A DNA stretch of 64,000 bases from Anisus vortex (lineage: Eukaryota; Mollusca; Gastropoda; Planorbidae), in NCBI GenBank assembly GCA_949126835.1, contig OX421507.1, forward strand, positions 10,072,121 to 10,136,120, read 5' to 3'. Shown piece after piece: positions 9,936 through 20,952 of this stretch (position 1 is its first letter; each line of letters begins with the position of its first letter). The notes below the pieces were generated by a model, which was given only the letters and a program-made list of their open reading frames with translations, did no database searches and had not been told where the DNA came from. The translations under genes were made by a program, and so were the position numbers.

Positions 9936-11324
9936 AACTATTTTTAGATAGACTTAAAAAAAAAAAAATGTAATTACTCTATCTTGATCAGCACCTGAAA
10001 GTTGGTATAAAGCAACATACATAACACATGTTACTTGCAACGGCCGTTGTGTTACACGATATGTATTCTTTGACCTAGAAATGAGTCAATACGGCCTTGT
10101 AATTACTATATTATATAACTTTACGCTACGAACGTATTTGTAGCTTTGCAGTAAACAAAACAGTAGTAAACAAGAATGCTCTGATCACATAATTGATGGA
10201 AACGGAAATAATGACTATTGATTACTCTTGTAATGGTTATACCGGCGAAAAAAAAAAGCGTTCCATCATTAAGACGGTTTTGATGATCTTGTATCCATAG
10301 CAACAGTTTGATAACACAATTTGATGCATAGATAACGGCATCCGTTTAATAGAATAAACCTAATTAAACTGCGCATTCGCTGCGAGCAAAGCAATATTTC
10401 CCTGTGTTTTTTTTAAATGTCTTTCTCGTTCCTAAATGGGAAAGCTCATTAGTAAGTGATGTAACGGACATCAGTCTTAATCAGCGGAACGTACACTTTG
10501 TTTCTTATTTAATCCTTTTTTCTCTACCGGTTAAAGGCAGGTCAAAAAATATACACTGAGCAAGTGATTTAACCCTTCCCGTACCGACCTACTTCTATCT
10601 ATGCTGCCTTCAGTTCCGCTATATACGCGCCCGGGACTGTAAGGGTTAATTGAAGTCGACATTTTTAATCAACACCCTTTATGTCTCCGTTTGGCTGTAC
10701 TTTTCGGAAAATCTTGAGTATAGTCATTGACAAGTCTTAGCGATTATAAATGCATGGTGAACCTAAAAGGTCGATGCATTCCAACACTTCCGTTCCTATT
10801 CGTTAATTTACTAACGAAACATGCCCCTGTGCTGCGTTTCCTTGGTCGCTCTGTGATTAGGAAATGATGTAGGGGATAAAATCATTTCCAAAAGATGTTG
10901 CTGAAAAGAAAACGATTGATTTTGAACTTCAAGAATCATTAATTTTGAAAGTAAGATATTTGAAATTTTCATTTAAATAATTTCCGTAAATAAACCGCAG
11001 AGATATGTATGCATTGACACCGGACATATATAGTTTAGTTTAGTGTATGCTAGTTGTAAGCTAACACATTTTATTTAAACTTAACGCTGCTAATAGGTCG
11101 ACTATTAATTGTCGCATTTTCACTTTTGATGTTAAAAACGGATTCCTCATAACTAACCTTGTAGCCTTTGTATATTTCTATAAGCTATACTTGAAAAAAA
11201 TTCAGAAAACATTATTTAAAATTTCTTGCCGGAAATAAACCGGAAGTTCATGTATGCATTTAAACCAAAAGGTCAGGCCTCAACAAGACTTGTCAATATA
11301 TGGTAACAAAAAGGCAGTTTATAT
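9936..11324. other. AT-rich unassigned stretch
   Basis: Apart from the MITE at 10569-10649, no element or coding signal is recognised. 10,121-10,303 is open on the minus strand but shows no family motif. Confidence 0.45.
10569..10649 (-). mobile_element. 81-bp TTAA-flanked MITE, copy 4
   Basis: Inverted relative to copies 1-3: CCCTTCCCGTACCGACC at the left, then CTATATACGCGCCCGGG and GGGTTAA at the right, with TTAA at both ends. Confidence 0.8.
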
Positions 11325-11730
11325 AAAGAGTTGGCGAAGACAAATTTGTGTGTTTCTCAAGTCATTCTGCGGAAGGCTTCTTTTGAATCAAAGTTAGTGC
11401 GTAAGGCACTTCGAGCGCTTATATCAATGCATGAGCCATCTAGGGAACTGTGCTCTTCATCTCAGTCACTCCTCAAAACTGCCAGTTTGGATGGACACAA
11501 AAAGAGGTACCTGGGAGTGCGATCATTTTAATCAGTGGCACTTTGGAACAGTTTATCTCAGACACTGAGAGAATCTGGGACAAAATAATCTTTTAAAAAT
11601 AAATAACTTACAGACCGTTCTCTTTGGCTAATACATCTGCCACTGCAAACCACACCAAGAGCGCACTAAGCATGCTAATTTCAGAACATGGATAGAAGCG
11701 CTTTAAGAAACGCCCATTATTATCTTATCG
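11325..11730 (+). pseudogene. LINE 3' end (CR1/L2-like C-terminus)
   Basis: The translation shows the usual post-RT C-terminus: an SRELCSSSQSLLK stretch, then G.RSF, LWNSLSQTLRESGT and FK. In this clade the region reads 'RSLRSSS...G.RSF...LWNSLP..LR'. A stop and a shift fall within it. The 3' noncoding part is shared with 9835-9935. It lies ~40 bp left of the Gmr1-like element. Confidence 0.65.
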
Positions 11731-11769
11731 TATATCCTTATGGAACGCTTTGAGAGTCCTTGGCTTATT

Positions 11770-11773
11770 GTTG
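11770..11773. repeat. Target site duplication GTTG (left)
   Basis: GTTG directly before the LTR, repeated directly after the right LTR at 19811-19814. Short 4-5-bp duplications are typical of Ty3 integrases. Confidence 0.8.
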
Positions 11774-12798
11774 TATTACAAGGCAATTTATTCACCATAA
11801 TAAATTATGGATGAGACCTTCTATTTAGATCACACAAGTATAATTATGATTTATAATGTTATTACGGCTAGAGCCCCCATTCAATTTATGAAAATAGTAG
11901 TTATAGTATTGTTATTATTAGTGTGAGTATCCTTGTATTAGTGAAGATCTTATTATATTAATCTGAAGTTTATTTGTAGTTGTCTAGAGTATTCCTGGTT
12001 CTTATAATCCCCTGGCAATTCACATAGCGTGGTTTTAGAGTTTTCAGTTGATTTACTTCATGTATAATTATTTATGTGGCTCATATTATACAGCAAGAAC
12101 CTCGATGTCGAGTGGTAGTGTAGATTATTAATATAGTTGAATAAATATTACACATACACACATGTATATAACTTTGAAATATTGACGCTAACCAAGTTGT
12201 GTAGAAAGCAACGATAAATTTGGTTTAATTTACAACATCAATCCAGTAGGAATCCAAATAATATTATATACACAATCAAGAACTACACATATTCCAATTA
12301 GTAATGAATATCCTCAATGAACATATAGCATTGTAGTTAATAGTAGAATAATAAATTTTCCATAATACAACTCAAATAGAAACGATACTCAGAGACTCAG
12401 AATCTTAGATGTTATCTGATCGAATGTACGCCAAGAACTGACCAAAAGTGTCGAATCGCGTAGAAATATATTACGGGTCAATCGTTGGAAAAACCAGACA
12501 GCCTAGTGACACGAATATTTAAATCAAGCCTGCATGTTGACTGCGTGATCAGAATGTCAAGCAATAATGCTCTAACAAAATAAGGAGAGACCGGACGACC
12601 TTGACACGCTGTGTTTGCATGAACAGTTCATGTTTTTATCGAGGTTAATAAAAAAACAATAATGCTCTAATTAAGTTAGGAAAAACCCGGGGGGAAACCT
12701 TGAGCTGAGAAATATTTTATATCGTTTAAACGCAATTCGCTTAAATGATTTAGTTGGTTTATTAACATTACAATGTAGGGAATTTACGTTTCGTAACA
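11774..12798 (-). repeat. 3' LTR of the Gmr1-like element
   Basis: 1,025 bp. On the minus strand it begins TGTTACGAAACG and ends TTGTAATA. Read line by line against 18786-19810 (offset 7012), I saw no difference. The ends are TG...TA rather than TG...CA. Confidence 0.93.
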
Positions 12799-13572
12799 GT
12801 CGCCCGTACCAAAAGGAAAAGAACATTGCATACTAAACAATAGAAGTGTGCAATTTCTTTTAGAACCGCCTGCACTTAACTTTAGTTCTAAACAATATAC
12901 AAAAAAAAAACTGACTCCACCTGGGTAGTCCGTTAAATAAGACAAGTAAGGGAAATAATTTATTCTATTAAACCCTCATCATATAGGATCTCAAGTTATC
13001 CTTAGACCATAACACATGTTCGCGTTATTCTAAAAAATTATACTCTCTGAGATATCATTCCTTATAAACATCATCATCTTATTTATAAGGTAAAAATCAA
13101 CATAACTAATGTTATCATATTAAACAATTCAATCATTAATTAATTCAACTTAAATGAAATTAATATTTAAATAAATTTTAAAGTAAGAGTTTAATCTTAA
13201 GTGTGTAAGCATGTGAAGTGTATGCACATTACTCTATCTTGGTTTTTACATAATCACAACTATAGTTTGATTGTTTCAAAATAAGGATGTACATTTCTGT
13301 TCATTCATTATCTTACTAATAAAGAAAATTATGTCCATAAATCAATAATACTTAAAAGTAACTTATTAGGTTTTTTTCTTTTTTCCTACAACAATAATAA
13401 TATTTGTTTTAGCAAATGGAAATATTCATGGCATAAAATAAGGCATAAGATATTGCATAAAATAATCACAACATATTCATATATTCATGCATTTATATTT
13501 TAAATGATCCAATTCTCTTAGTTAGGATTATCAGAATATATACATGAAGTTATCTATTTCCTTATACATTTG
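12799..13572 (-). other. 3' noncoding region of the Gmr1-like element
   Basis: Lies between the Pol stop and the 3' LTR. It is A/T-rich with no open frame of note. The bases just before the LTR (GGTACGGGCGAC on the minus strand) are not a classical purine tract, so the plus-strand primer site is unclear. Confidence 0.6.
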
Positions 13573-16500
13573 TTACATGCGCGATAGGGTGTCCGCGACG
13601 ATGTTATCTTTTCCAGATAAGTGAGTTATTTTTAAGTTGTAAGCTTGAATAAACAAACTCCATCTTAGAATGCGCTGATTTTGTTTGATGCGGGAAAGAA
13701 ATACTAGGGGATTGTGATCAGTGAATATCTCGATTGGGAACTGAGAACCATTTACATAGTAATTGAAATGTTTCAATGCTTGGATAAGTCCTAGTAATTC
13801 CTGCTCTATTGTGCTATAATTTACCTCATGTGGGTTAAATTTTTTTGAACAAAAGCTAATGGGATGTTCAAGTGAATCATCTCCTATTTGTGAGATTACC
13901 GCGCCCATTCCTGTATTACACGAGTCTACCGTTATTCTGAAAGGTTTAGTATAATCAGGTGAGACTAATACTGGTGCCTTGGTCAGTATGTCTTTTATAT
14001 CGTTAAAGGCTTGGTCACATTCCTGAGTCCACTTAAATTGATTTTTCTTTCTCAAGAGATTTGTCAAAGGGCAAGTGATAATAGAAAAGTTTTTACAAAA
14101 CTTCCTGTAGTACCCGGCCATACCCAGAAATCCTCGAAGTTGTTTCTGCGTTTTAGGGACAGGGAATTCCTGTATAGCTTTGACTTTGGCATTCACTGGT
14201 TTTACTTTGCCATTACCCACTACATGACCTAAATATTCAATTTCTGCATGGCAAAATTGACTTTTAACTAGGTTTATAGTAAGATTAGCCTGTTTTAGTT
14301 TTTGGAATAATAGTTTTAACTGATGTAGATGATCATTAAAGTTATTACTGAACACTACGATATCGTCCAGATATGCATGGCATTGTGGGATATCATGGAT
14401 AATAGTGTTTATTAGTCTTTGAAAACTAGCTGGAGCATTGACCATTCCGAATGGCATTACTTTAAACTTATATAATCCATCAGGAGTAACAAAAGTTGAT
14501 ACCTCCTGAGCCCTATCTGTTAATGGGATTTGGAAATAAGCTGTTAGTAAGTCAATCTTAGTTACATAGTTTGCAGTGCTTACTCTATCGATTAAATCAT
14601 CTATCCGTGGTATGGGATACGAATCTGTTTTTGTCACTTGGTTTAATTTCCTATAGTCTACACAAAAGCGTAGTGAACCATCAGATTTGGGAACCAACAC
14701 ACATGGGGATGACCAATCACTGTTACTGTGAGTAATTATATCATTGCTCAGCATATAATCAATTTCTTTACGGATGTGTTCAAGTTGTATGGGATTAACC
14801 CTATACGGATGTTGTTTGACAGGTTTAACATTATCATCTTTTAAAACTACATCATGGGTAACCAAAGTTGTTTTGTTAGGAACATCACTAAACAAATTTA
14901 CATGATCATAGATTAAACCCTTGATAGAAGTCTGTTCACCTGAGTCTAGATGTGCCAGTTTATCATTGAGGTTTTTAAGTGCTTCAGTGTTTTGAAGTTT
15001 ACTTTCTATGATTGTCTTTTTAAATTTAGGCGGGGGTGTTTCAACAGTTTTGATAGCACTCACTGGCCTAATGTCAGTTTGTTCTTCCCTAACAACATAA
15101 GGTTTTAGCATGTTTATATGGCACAGTCTCTGTGTTTTCCTTCTATCAGGGGTTTTTACAAGGTATGTTACATCACTGATTTTATCTAAAACCTGATATG
15201 GTCCTGTATATTTTGCACTCAGGGGTTGTCCAGACAATTGGGTCAACATGAGGACTTTATCACCAGGATGGAAACATCGGGATCTGGCCTTGACATCATA
15301 GTACCCTTTCATTCTTTTCTGAGCCTGCAAAAGATTATCTTTAACATGATTAAAAGCATGATAGATTCTATTGCTAAATTGTTCCACATAAGCTACGAGT
15401 CCAGTCTCTTCATCAGAATTTAACAAGGTTTCCTGCAACAGTTTTAGAGGTCCTCGAACTGAATGTCCAAACACTAACTCGAACGGACTGAATCCAAGAG
15501 ATTCCTGCACAGTTTCTCTAGTCGCGAAAAGAGCGAATGGAATACCGCGATCCCAGTCTTCAGTGTTCTCAAAACAGTATGTGCGGAGCATGGTTTTCAG
15601 AGTCTGATGATATCTTTCTAGGGCACCTTGGCTTTGCGGATGGTACGCAGTTGAAGTTGCATGTTGGATGCCTAGTTTCTTTAAGACCTGGTTAAACAGC
15701 TTTGATGTAAAGTTAGATCCTTGGTCTGACTGTATAGTCTTTGGAAGACCGTATCTTGAACAAAATGCAATCAGTGCGTCAGATATCTTATCTGCGTTAA
15801 TGGTGCGTAGCGGAATAGCTTCAGGATATCTCGTGGCAGTGCACATTATAGTGAATAAGTACTGGTGTCCTGTCTTTGTTTTAGGCAAAGGACCTACACA
15901 GTCTATTAGCAAGTGGCTAAATGGTTCTGCAAAGGCGGGTATTGGCTTTAGAGGTGCTACCGGTATAGTCTGGTTAGGTTTACCAACTATCTGGCATGTA
16001 TTGCATGACTTGCAGTATTTTGTGACGTCACGATGTAGTCCAGGCCAATAGAAGTACGGAAGAATTCGACGGTAAGTCTTGTTCACTCCTAGATGACCAG
16101 CATATGGCGTGTCATGAGCCATGTGTAAGATGTCATTACGATATATGGCTGGTACCACAATCTGACTTCCTTCTCTGCAATTGTCATTATCACATTTCAC
16201 ATCTCTCCATTTTTGCATTAATATTCCCTCCTTCAGAAAAAGTCCATTTCCGTTCATTTCTGCCTCCTGTTCAGTTATCACCTTTTTCTTCAGGTGTTTA
16301 ATTCCTGAATCTCTATTCTGTTCTAATAGGAGTAATTGTCGAGGTGACAAATTACTTTCAGTAGTCTTGACTGAGGGACCACTCAAGATGTCAGCCAGGA
16401 AAGTTGCCTGTAGGTCAATTTCTGGTTCTATTTTTGACTTTGACATGGTTTCGACAGACTTTTGTTGTTGGGCCATACCTCTCGTGACGATGCATATAGG

Positions 16501-18381
16501 TTTGATAAAGCTCTCACTTTTATTGAGGTATTGTTTTTTCTTGGATATGGAATGCACCACATCTCCAGCAATATCATTTCCCAGTATTAAAGAAACGCCT
16601 TTAAACGGAAGTGATTTGTACACACCCACAACTACATTTCCAGTGAAGTACGCACTCTTCAGCTGTATTTGATGCAAAGGAACTTGTACATTTTTCCTTG
16701 ATACACCTTGAATAGTAAGATCCTGTCCTGTATATGTCGATTGTGACGTAGGAACAGTATTCTCTAAAAGTAGTGAAACCTCAGCCCCTGTATCACGGAG
16801 TATTCTGATGTTTTTTTCACTAGTGACACCATTTATTATGGATGACACGGTACCTTCTTCAATGAATGGTAAACAATTGCTTGGTATCTCAGTATCGATG
16901 AGATCTGTATCCAAGTTATTTTTGTAAGAGGTATGTTTAGTACTCATGGTGGTTCTATCTGATATAGACTCCTTGGAGCTCAGATTAGAATTAGAATTAT
17001 TGAAAACCATTGTCTCTATTTCAGGAACTATTTCTGGTTTCAAGTTTCCTAGATACGTGTGTTTTGTCAGGTTATCTGCATTAGCACTAGGTATCTCTGT
17101 TTGAGTTCTAATATCCTTCTTTACATTTTCATGAGTTCTTTGTTTTGGCATTGCTACATACGATAAGACAACATTCTTTTTATTCGGGTTCCCATTCAAT
17201 ATCCAGCACTTTTCCTTAGTATGTCCAATTCGTTTACAATGGCTACAGGTTGGCTTGGAATTTGTTGGACCTTGATTGCTCTGCTGATGTCTCTTTGATT
17301 GATAGGATTCATTTGGATTCATGGTTTTCTTTTCTACCTTCATATCTCGATTCTGGAATTTAGATTTATCAACTGTTGTAAATTTATTGCTGGAATGGAT
17401 AATAACATATTCGTCTGCCATCACTGCTGCTGTTTCTACTTGTTCTACACCTTTGTCTGCTAAATGTATTCTTACATCACCTCTGATGTTATTGTTAAAG
17501 TCTTCCATTAGCATAAGATTAGCTAATTTATCAAAGTCTTTGTTTACACCTTTGGATCGAATCCATCTTTCAAAATATTTCTTTTTCTGTCTTAGAAAAT
17601 CAACATGGGATTGTTCCTGTTCTTTCTTAGACTCACGAAACACTTTTCTATATTTTTCAGGTGTTAATGCATAACTTAGCAGTACTCTATTCTTGATCAG
17701 TTCATAATCATACAATTCCTCTTCAGTAAGACTTAATACAACATCAAGTGCCTTTCCTTTATTCAGAGCTGAGCGTAGAAGTATAGCTTTCTTGCCCTCG
17801 GGAAATTGATAGTCTCTAGCGTTTCTCTCGAAAATCATGAAGAACTCTTCCACCGAATTATCTTCAAAAACTGGAATATGTTTCTTAAACTTATACAGTT
17901 CTGCATCTGCTTCAGAGCTTGCATTCGAATGATTTGACGTACGAGACCTTGCTATCTCAATTCTTTCTTGGCTTGCTATTTTCTCTCTTGCTATTTCTCT
18001 TTCCATCTCAATTCTCTGGCTTTCTCTTTCTCTTTCCATCTCTAATTCCATCTTTCTTAACTCAAGTTTAAATTTCAATTCTTCACTTAAGTCACCAGTT
18101 GTATGCTTTACTCTTTGTTTTATAGGAAAAGGTAATTCATCATCTGATTCATCATTAATGTTATCATTAGCAGTAGTTTCTTCAATAATTAGTGTACCTT
18201 GTTTTCTTAAACACTCAGTTACCTCTTGAAGTAATTTAGTTTTTGATGGCCTAGTTTCTGTGATCGAAATGCCCAATGATTTAGCCAATTCTTTTAATTG
18301 TATCATTGACATTTTATTAAGCTGTTCTGAGGTTAGATCAAATATCTCTGGATCCAATGTAAGATTATTTGTGGCCTCCAT
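13573..18381 (-). CDS. Gag-Pol polyprotein, order Gag-PR-IN-RT-RNase H
   Basis: 1,602 codons, uninterrupted; the ATG is the first codon after the leader. Residues 16-58 look like a SAP-type helix-extended-helix. 99-147 is a charged Glu/Arg/Met coiled coil. About 165-330 is a retrotransposon Gag capsid region. 379-393 is a CCHC zinc knuckle (CSHCKRIGHTKEKC). The protease carries DTGA with Asp530. About 750-805 is the HHCC zinc-binding domain of integrase. The integrase core has Asp827, Asp886 and Glu922 with 35-residue DD35E spacing. A GPY/F-like tail lies near 1035-1095. The RT has YLDD at 1337-1340. RNase H has Asp1486, Glu1526 and Asp1555. All catalytic residues are present, so the product is probably functional. 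Gag and Pol share one frame with no stop or shift, so Gag excess would need proteolysis or another route. Confidence 0.95.
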   Translation of the reverse strand: MEATNNLTLDPEIFDLTSEQLNKMSMIQLKELAKSLGISITETRPSKTKLLQEVTECLRKQGTLIIEETTANDNINDESDDELPFPIKQRVKHTTGDLSEELKFKLELRKMELEMERERESQRIEMEREIAREKIASQERIEIARSRTSNHSNASSEADAELYKFKKHIPVFEDNSVEEFFMIFERNARDYQFPEGKKAILLRSALNKGKALDVVLSLTEEELYDYELIKNRVLLSYALTPEKYRKVFRESKKEQEQSHVDFLRQKKKYFERWIRSKGVNKDFDKLANLMLMEDFNNNIRGDVRIHLADKGVEQVETAAVMADEYVIIHSSNKFTTVDKSKFQNRDMKVEKKTMNPNESYQSKRHQQSNQGPTNSKPTCSHCKRIGHTKEKCWILNGNPNKKNVVLSYVAMPKQRTHENVKKDIRTQTEIPSANADNLTKHTYLGNLKPEIVPEIETMVFNNSNSNLSSKESISDRTTMSTKHTSYKNNLDTDLIDTEIPSNCLPFIEEGTVSSIINGVTSEKNIRILRDTGAEVSLLLENTVPTSQSTYTGQDLTIQGVSRKNVQVPLHQIQLKSAYFTGNVVVGVYKSLPFKGVSLILGNDIAGDVVHSISKKKQYLNKSESFIKPICIVTRGMAQQQKSVETMSKSKIEPEIDLQATFLADILSGPSVKTTESNLSPRQLLLLEQNRDSGIKHLKKKVITEQEAEMNGNGLFLKEGILMQKWRDVKCDNDNCREGSQIVVPAIYRNDILHMAHDTPYAGHLGVNKTYRRILPYFYWPGLHRDVTKYCKSCNTCQIVGKPNQTIPVAPLKPIPAFAEPFSHLLIDCVGPLPKTKTGHQYLFTIMCTATRYPEAIPLRTINADKISDALIAFCSRYGLPKTIQSDQGSNFTSKLFNQVLKKLGIQHATSTAYHPQSQGALERYHQTLKTMLRTYCFENTEDWDRGIPFALFATRETVQESLGFSPFELVFGHSVRGPLKLLQETLLNSDEETGLVAYVEQFSNRIYHAFNHVKDNLLQAQKRMKGYYDVKARSRCFHPGDKVLMLTQLSGQPLSAKYTGPYQVLDKISDVTYLVKTPDRRKTQRLCHINMLKPYVVREEQTDIRPVSAIKTVETPPPKFKKTIIESKLQNTEALKNLNDKLAHLDSGEQTSIKGLIYDHVNLFSDVPNKTTLVTHDVVLKDDNVKPVKQHPYRVNPIQLEHIRKEIDYMLSNDIITHSNSDWSSPCVLVPKSDGSLRFCVDYRKLNQVTKTDSYPIPRIDDLIDRVSTANYVTKIDLLTAYFQIPLTDRAQEVSTFVTPDGLYKFKVMPFGMVNAPASFQRLINTIIHDIPQCHAYLDDIVVFSNNFNDHLHQLKLLFQKLKQANLTINLVKSQFCHAEIEYLGHVVGNGKVKPVNAKVKAIQEFPVPKTQKQLRGFLGMAGYYRKFCKNFSIITCPLTNLLRKKNQFKWTQECDQAFNDIKDILTKAPVLVSPDYTKPFRITVDSCNTGMGAVISQIGDDSLEHPISFCSKKFNPHEVNYSTIEQELLGLIQALKHFNYYVNGSQFPIEIFTDHNPLVFLSRIKQNQRILRWSLFIQAYNLKITHLSGKDNIVADTLSRM

Positions 18382-18785
18382 TTTATATTATTAAAAGTTA
18401 CTGTAAATCTTGTTAATAATACAATAAAAGTGTCCAACTTACTTTCTGTCCTTTGAATAATTCACTACACCACACAGTTCAGATTTTTCACAACAAGGTC
18501 ATAAAAATAATACTTTCTTAGAGTTACTTTGTTCGATAAGGTAATACACCAGATAATTTTCCAGGCTGAATAGTTAAGTTTTCCGATTCTCAATAGCAAT
18601 GTTCAATTCAATCACAATCTTTAGTATATTGTATATTGTTCATATTTTCCAACACAATCCATCCAAGTTACGAGTATGTATTACGGCAGTTGTAAATAGT
18701 TTGTGTAAATAGTATAACGATTCTTGAAGTTGAAGTAAATCCTCTAAACGTTTGTTAGTAAATCACTGACGAGCAAAACCCATTT
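18382..18785 (-). other. 5' leader of the Gmr1-like element
   Basis: 404 bp between the 5' LTR and the ATG; noncoding and A/T-rich. It should hold the primer-binding site and packaging signals. Confidence 0.7.
18766..18782 (-). promoter_or_regulatory. Candidate tRNA primer-binding site
   Basis: On the minus strand TGGGTTTTGCTCGTCAG starts 3 bp inside the 5' LTR. The leading TGG would pair with a tRNA CCA end. I could not assign the tRNA. Confidence 0.45.
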
Positions 18786-19810
18786 TATTACAAGGCAATT
18801 TATTCACCATAATAAATTATGGATGAGACCTTCTATTTAGATCACACAAGTATAATTATGATTTATAATGTTATTACGGCTAGAGCCCCCATTCAATTTA
18901 TGAAAATAGTAGTTATAGTATTGTTATTATTAGTGTGAGTATCCTTGTATTAGTGAAGATCTTATTATATTAATCTGAAGTTTATTTGTAGTTGTCTAGA
19001 GTATTCCTGGTTCTTATAATCCCCTGGCAATTCACATAGCGTGGTTTTAGAGTTTTCAGTTGATTTACTTCATGTATAATTATTTATGTGGCTCATATTA
19101 TACAGCAAGAACCTCGATGTCGAGTGGTAGTGTAGATTATTAATATAGTTGAATAAATATTACACATACACACATGTATATAACTTTGAAATATTGACGC
19201 TAACCAAGTTGTGTAGAAAGCAACGATAAATTTGGTTTAATTTACAACATCAATCCAGTAGGAATCCAAATAATATTATATACACAATCAAGAACTACAC
19301 ATATTCCAATTAGTAATGAATATCCTCAATGAACATATAGCATTGTAGTTAATAGTAGAATAATAAATTTTCCATAATACAACTCAAATAGAAACGATAC
19401 TCAGAGACTCAGAATCTTAGATGTTATCTGATCGAATGTACGCCAAGAACTGACCAAAAGTGTCGAATCGCGTAGAAATATATTACGGGTCAATCGTTGG
19501 AAAAACCAGACAGCCTAGTGACACGAATATTTAAATCAAGCCTGCATGTTGACTGCGTGATCAGAATGTCAAGCAATAATGCTCTAACAAAATAAGGAGA
19601 GACCGGACGACCTTGACACGCTGTGTTTGCATGAACAGTTCATGTTTTTATCGAGGTTAATAAAAAAACAATAATGCTCTAATTAAGTTAGGAAAAACCC
19701 GGGGGGAAACCTTGAGCTGAGAAATATTTTATATCGTTTAAACGCAATTCGCTTAAATGATTTAGTTGGTTTATTAACATTACAATGTAGGGAATTTACG
19801 TTTCGTAACA
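18786..19810 (-). repeat. 5' LTR of the Gmr1-like element
   Basis: 1,025 bp, reads identical to 11774-12798. It should carry the promoter and poly(A) signals, which I did not map. Confidence 0.93.
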
Positions 19811-19814
19811 GTTG
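19811..19814. repeat. Target site duplication GTTG (right)
   Basis: Matches 11770-11773 exactly and defines the outer edge of the element. Confidence 0.8.
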
Positions 19815-20443
19815 ACATAAGACTTACTTTGGTTCCTCACTGCATGACTTGTTTCTTTTTATCTACGTGCTCCAGGTCAAGAGCATCCAGAACGACCAAT
19901 GGCTTTTGTAGTTTCTCCCATCAGGCCAAAGCTGGATAACCTAACAGCTGTCTGTGGGGTCCTCCTCAGAAACCGCTTCAGAAGATCCATAGGGTACAAA
20001 AGACTGTAGCTAGCATTGTATCTCGGCTTTAGAAGTCTGAACAACAGCACCTCAGTACTTACATATCATCACTAGCTGACAAATTACATATTTATATAGC
20101 GCTTTTCATAACAAAGTGTTCGAATGCGCTTTACATTTACCATCTGTTATTAAAATAATTCGAAAAAGTGTGTTTTAAATTTAAATTTTAGTTTTAGCTT
20201 GTTACTTACCTACATCTGTATTGGAGGGGACAAATTACCTTACCTATTTTGTTTTCTAAGTATGTGTTTTTCAATGGGTTTGTGCTCTTTATCAAATTCA
20301 TTATTACGATTTCCAATTATAAGTGTAAAAAAAAATTCCTTTGGGTGCTTTCTTCATCAGACGTTGGGGAAATCTAAAACAAAGTAGTCTTTTAAGAATT
20401 GTATAAAAACCTTTTTCTTTAACTTTCGTTTATATACCTTATT
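19815..20443. other. Unassigned stretch right of the LTR element
   Basis: Moderate GC to 20,040, then A/T-rich. 20,090-20,160 (ATTTATATAGCGCTTTTCAT, GAATGCGCTTTACA) looks like the 'atagcgc...gcgctttac' end common to invertebrate SINE/LINE tails. No coding signal. Confidence 0.4.
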
Positions 20444-20625
20444 CTAGGTGTCGGCAACCTTTTGATAATAGTGTGCATAAGTGGGATTTCTAATTTCATT
20501 CAGCGCGCCAAGAGCCTAAAAGACTTCCTGTTCTAGCTCTCAATGTTTTGTAGAATAGACATGAATCATTACTTTTTGAGGGTCTTGCCTAGTTTAGCAC
20601 GCGTGCCGCAGGTTGCCTACCCCTG
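20444..20625. mobile_element. hAT-like MITE (GTCGGCAACC ends), old
   Basis: The left end is CTAGGTGTCGGCAACC. The right end reversed is CAGGGGTAGGCAACC, followed by GCGTGCC-type subterminal motifs. The related MITE at 55206-55404 has CAGGGATCGGCAACC ends. The flanking 8 bp no longer match well, so the copy is old. Confidence 0.6.
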
Positions 20626-20952
20626 TCATATTTCTTTAAATCCCGTAACTCCGCAACTTATTCGGGGAAACATAAAAATCAAGCATGCTAAATATCTATG
20701 CGGGGAGAATAAGCAACCATCTTGAACCAAACCTATATACAACTATAGCAGAGTCTACAATGATACCTTAATTTCAAGAGATTCACTTTATCAATTAATT
20801 ATCATCTATTCATCAATCTATCTATTTATCCTTACATTTTTCTATCCATCTTATATATATCGTTCACTCTCTGTATATATATTGATCTATTGATGTATTA
20901 ATTTTCTTGATCTAATCGTTTATCTATCTGCCTATTTTATTATTTATCTTCA
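20626..20952. other. Unassigned, then degenerate ATCT repeat
   Basis: From about 20,800 the sequence is a decayed ATCT/ATTT tetranucleotide repeat. Nothing else recognised. Confidence 0.5.

Larger units (their letters stand above)
11774..19810 (-). mobile_element. Complete Ty3-type LTR retrotransposon, Gmr1-like domain order
   Basis: An 8,037-bp element on the minus strand. It has two 1,025-bp LTRs that read identical, a 4-bp GTTG duplication, a leader of about 400 bp, one Gag-Pol frame (13573-18381) and about 770 bp of 3' noncoding DNA. The pol order is protease, integrase, RT, RNase H. Most Ty3 elements have integrase last. The permuted, Ty1/copia-like order within a Ty3-type sequence is the established hallmark of the Gmr1 group, first named from cod. 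The RT, RNase H and GPY-like integrase tail are of Ty3 kind, not copia kind. Identical LTRs and an unbroken frame indicate a very recent insertion. Confidence 0.93.

Noticed and set aside
12799..12830. Polypurine tract of the Gmr1-like element
   Set aside because: The A/G-rich AAAAGGAAAAGAAC lies on the plus strand, opposite to what a minus-strand element needs.
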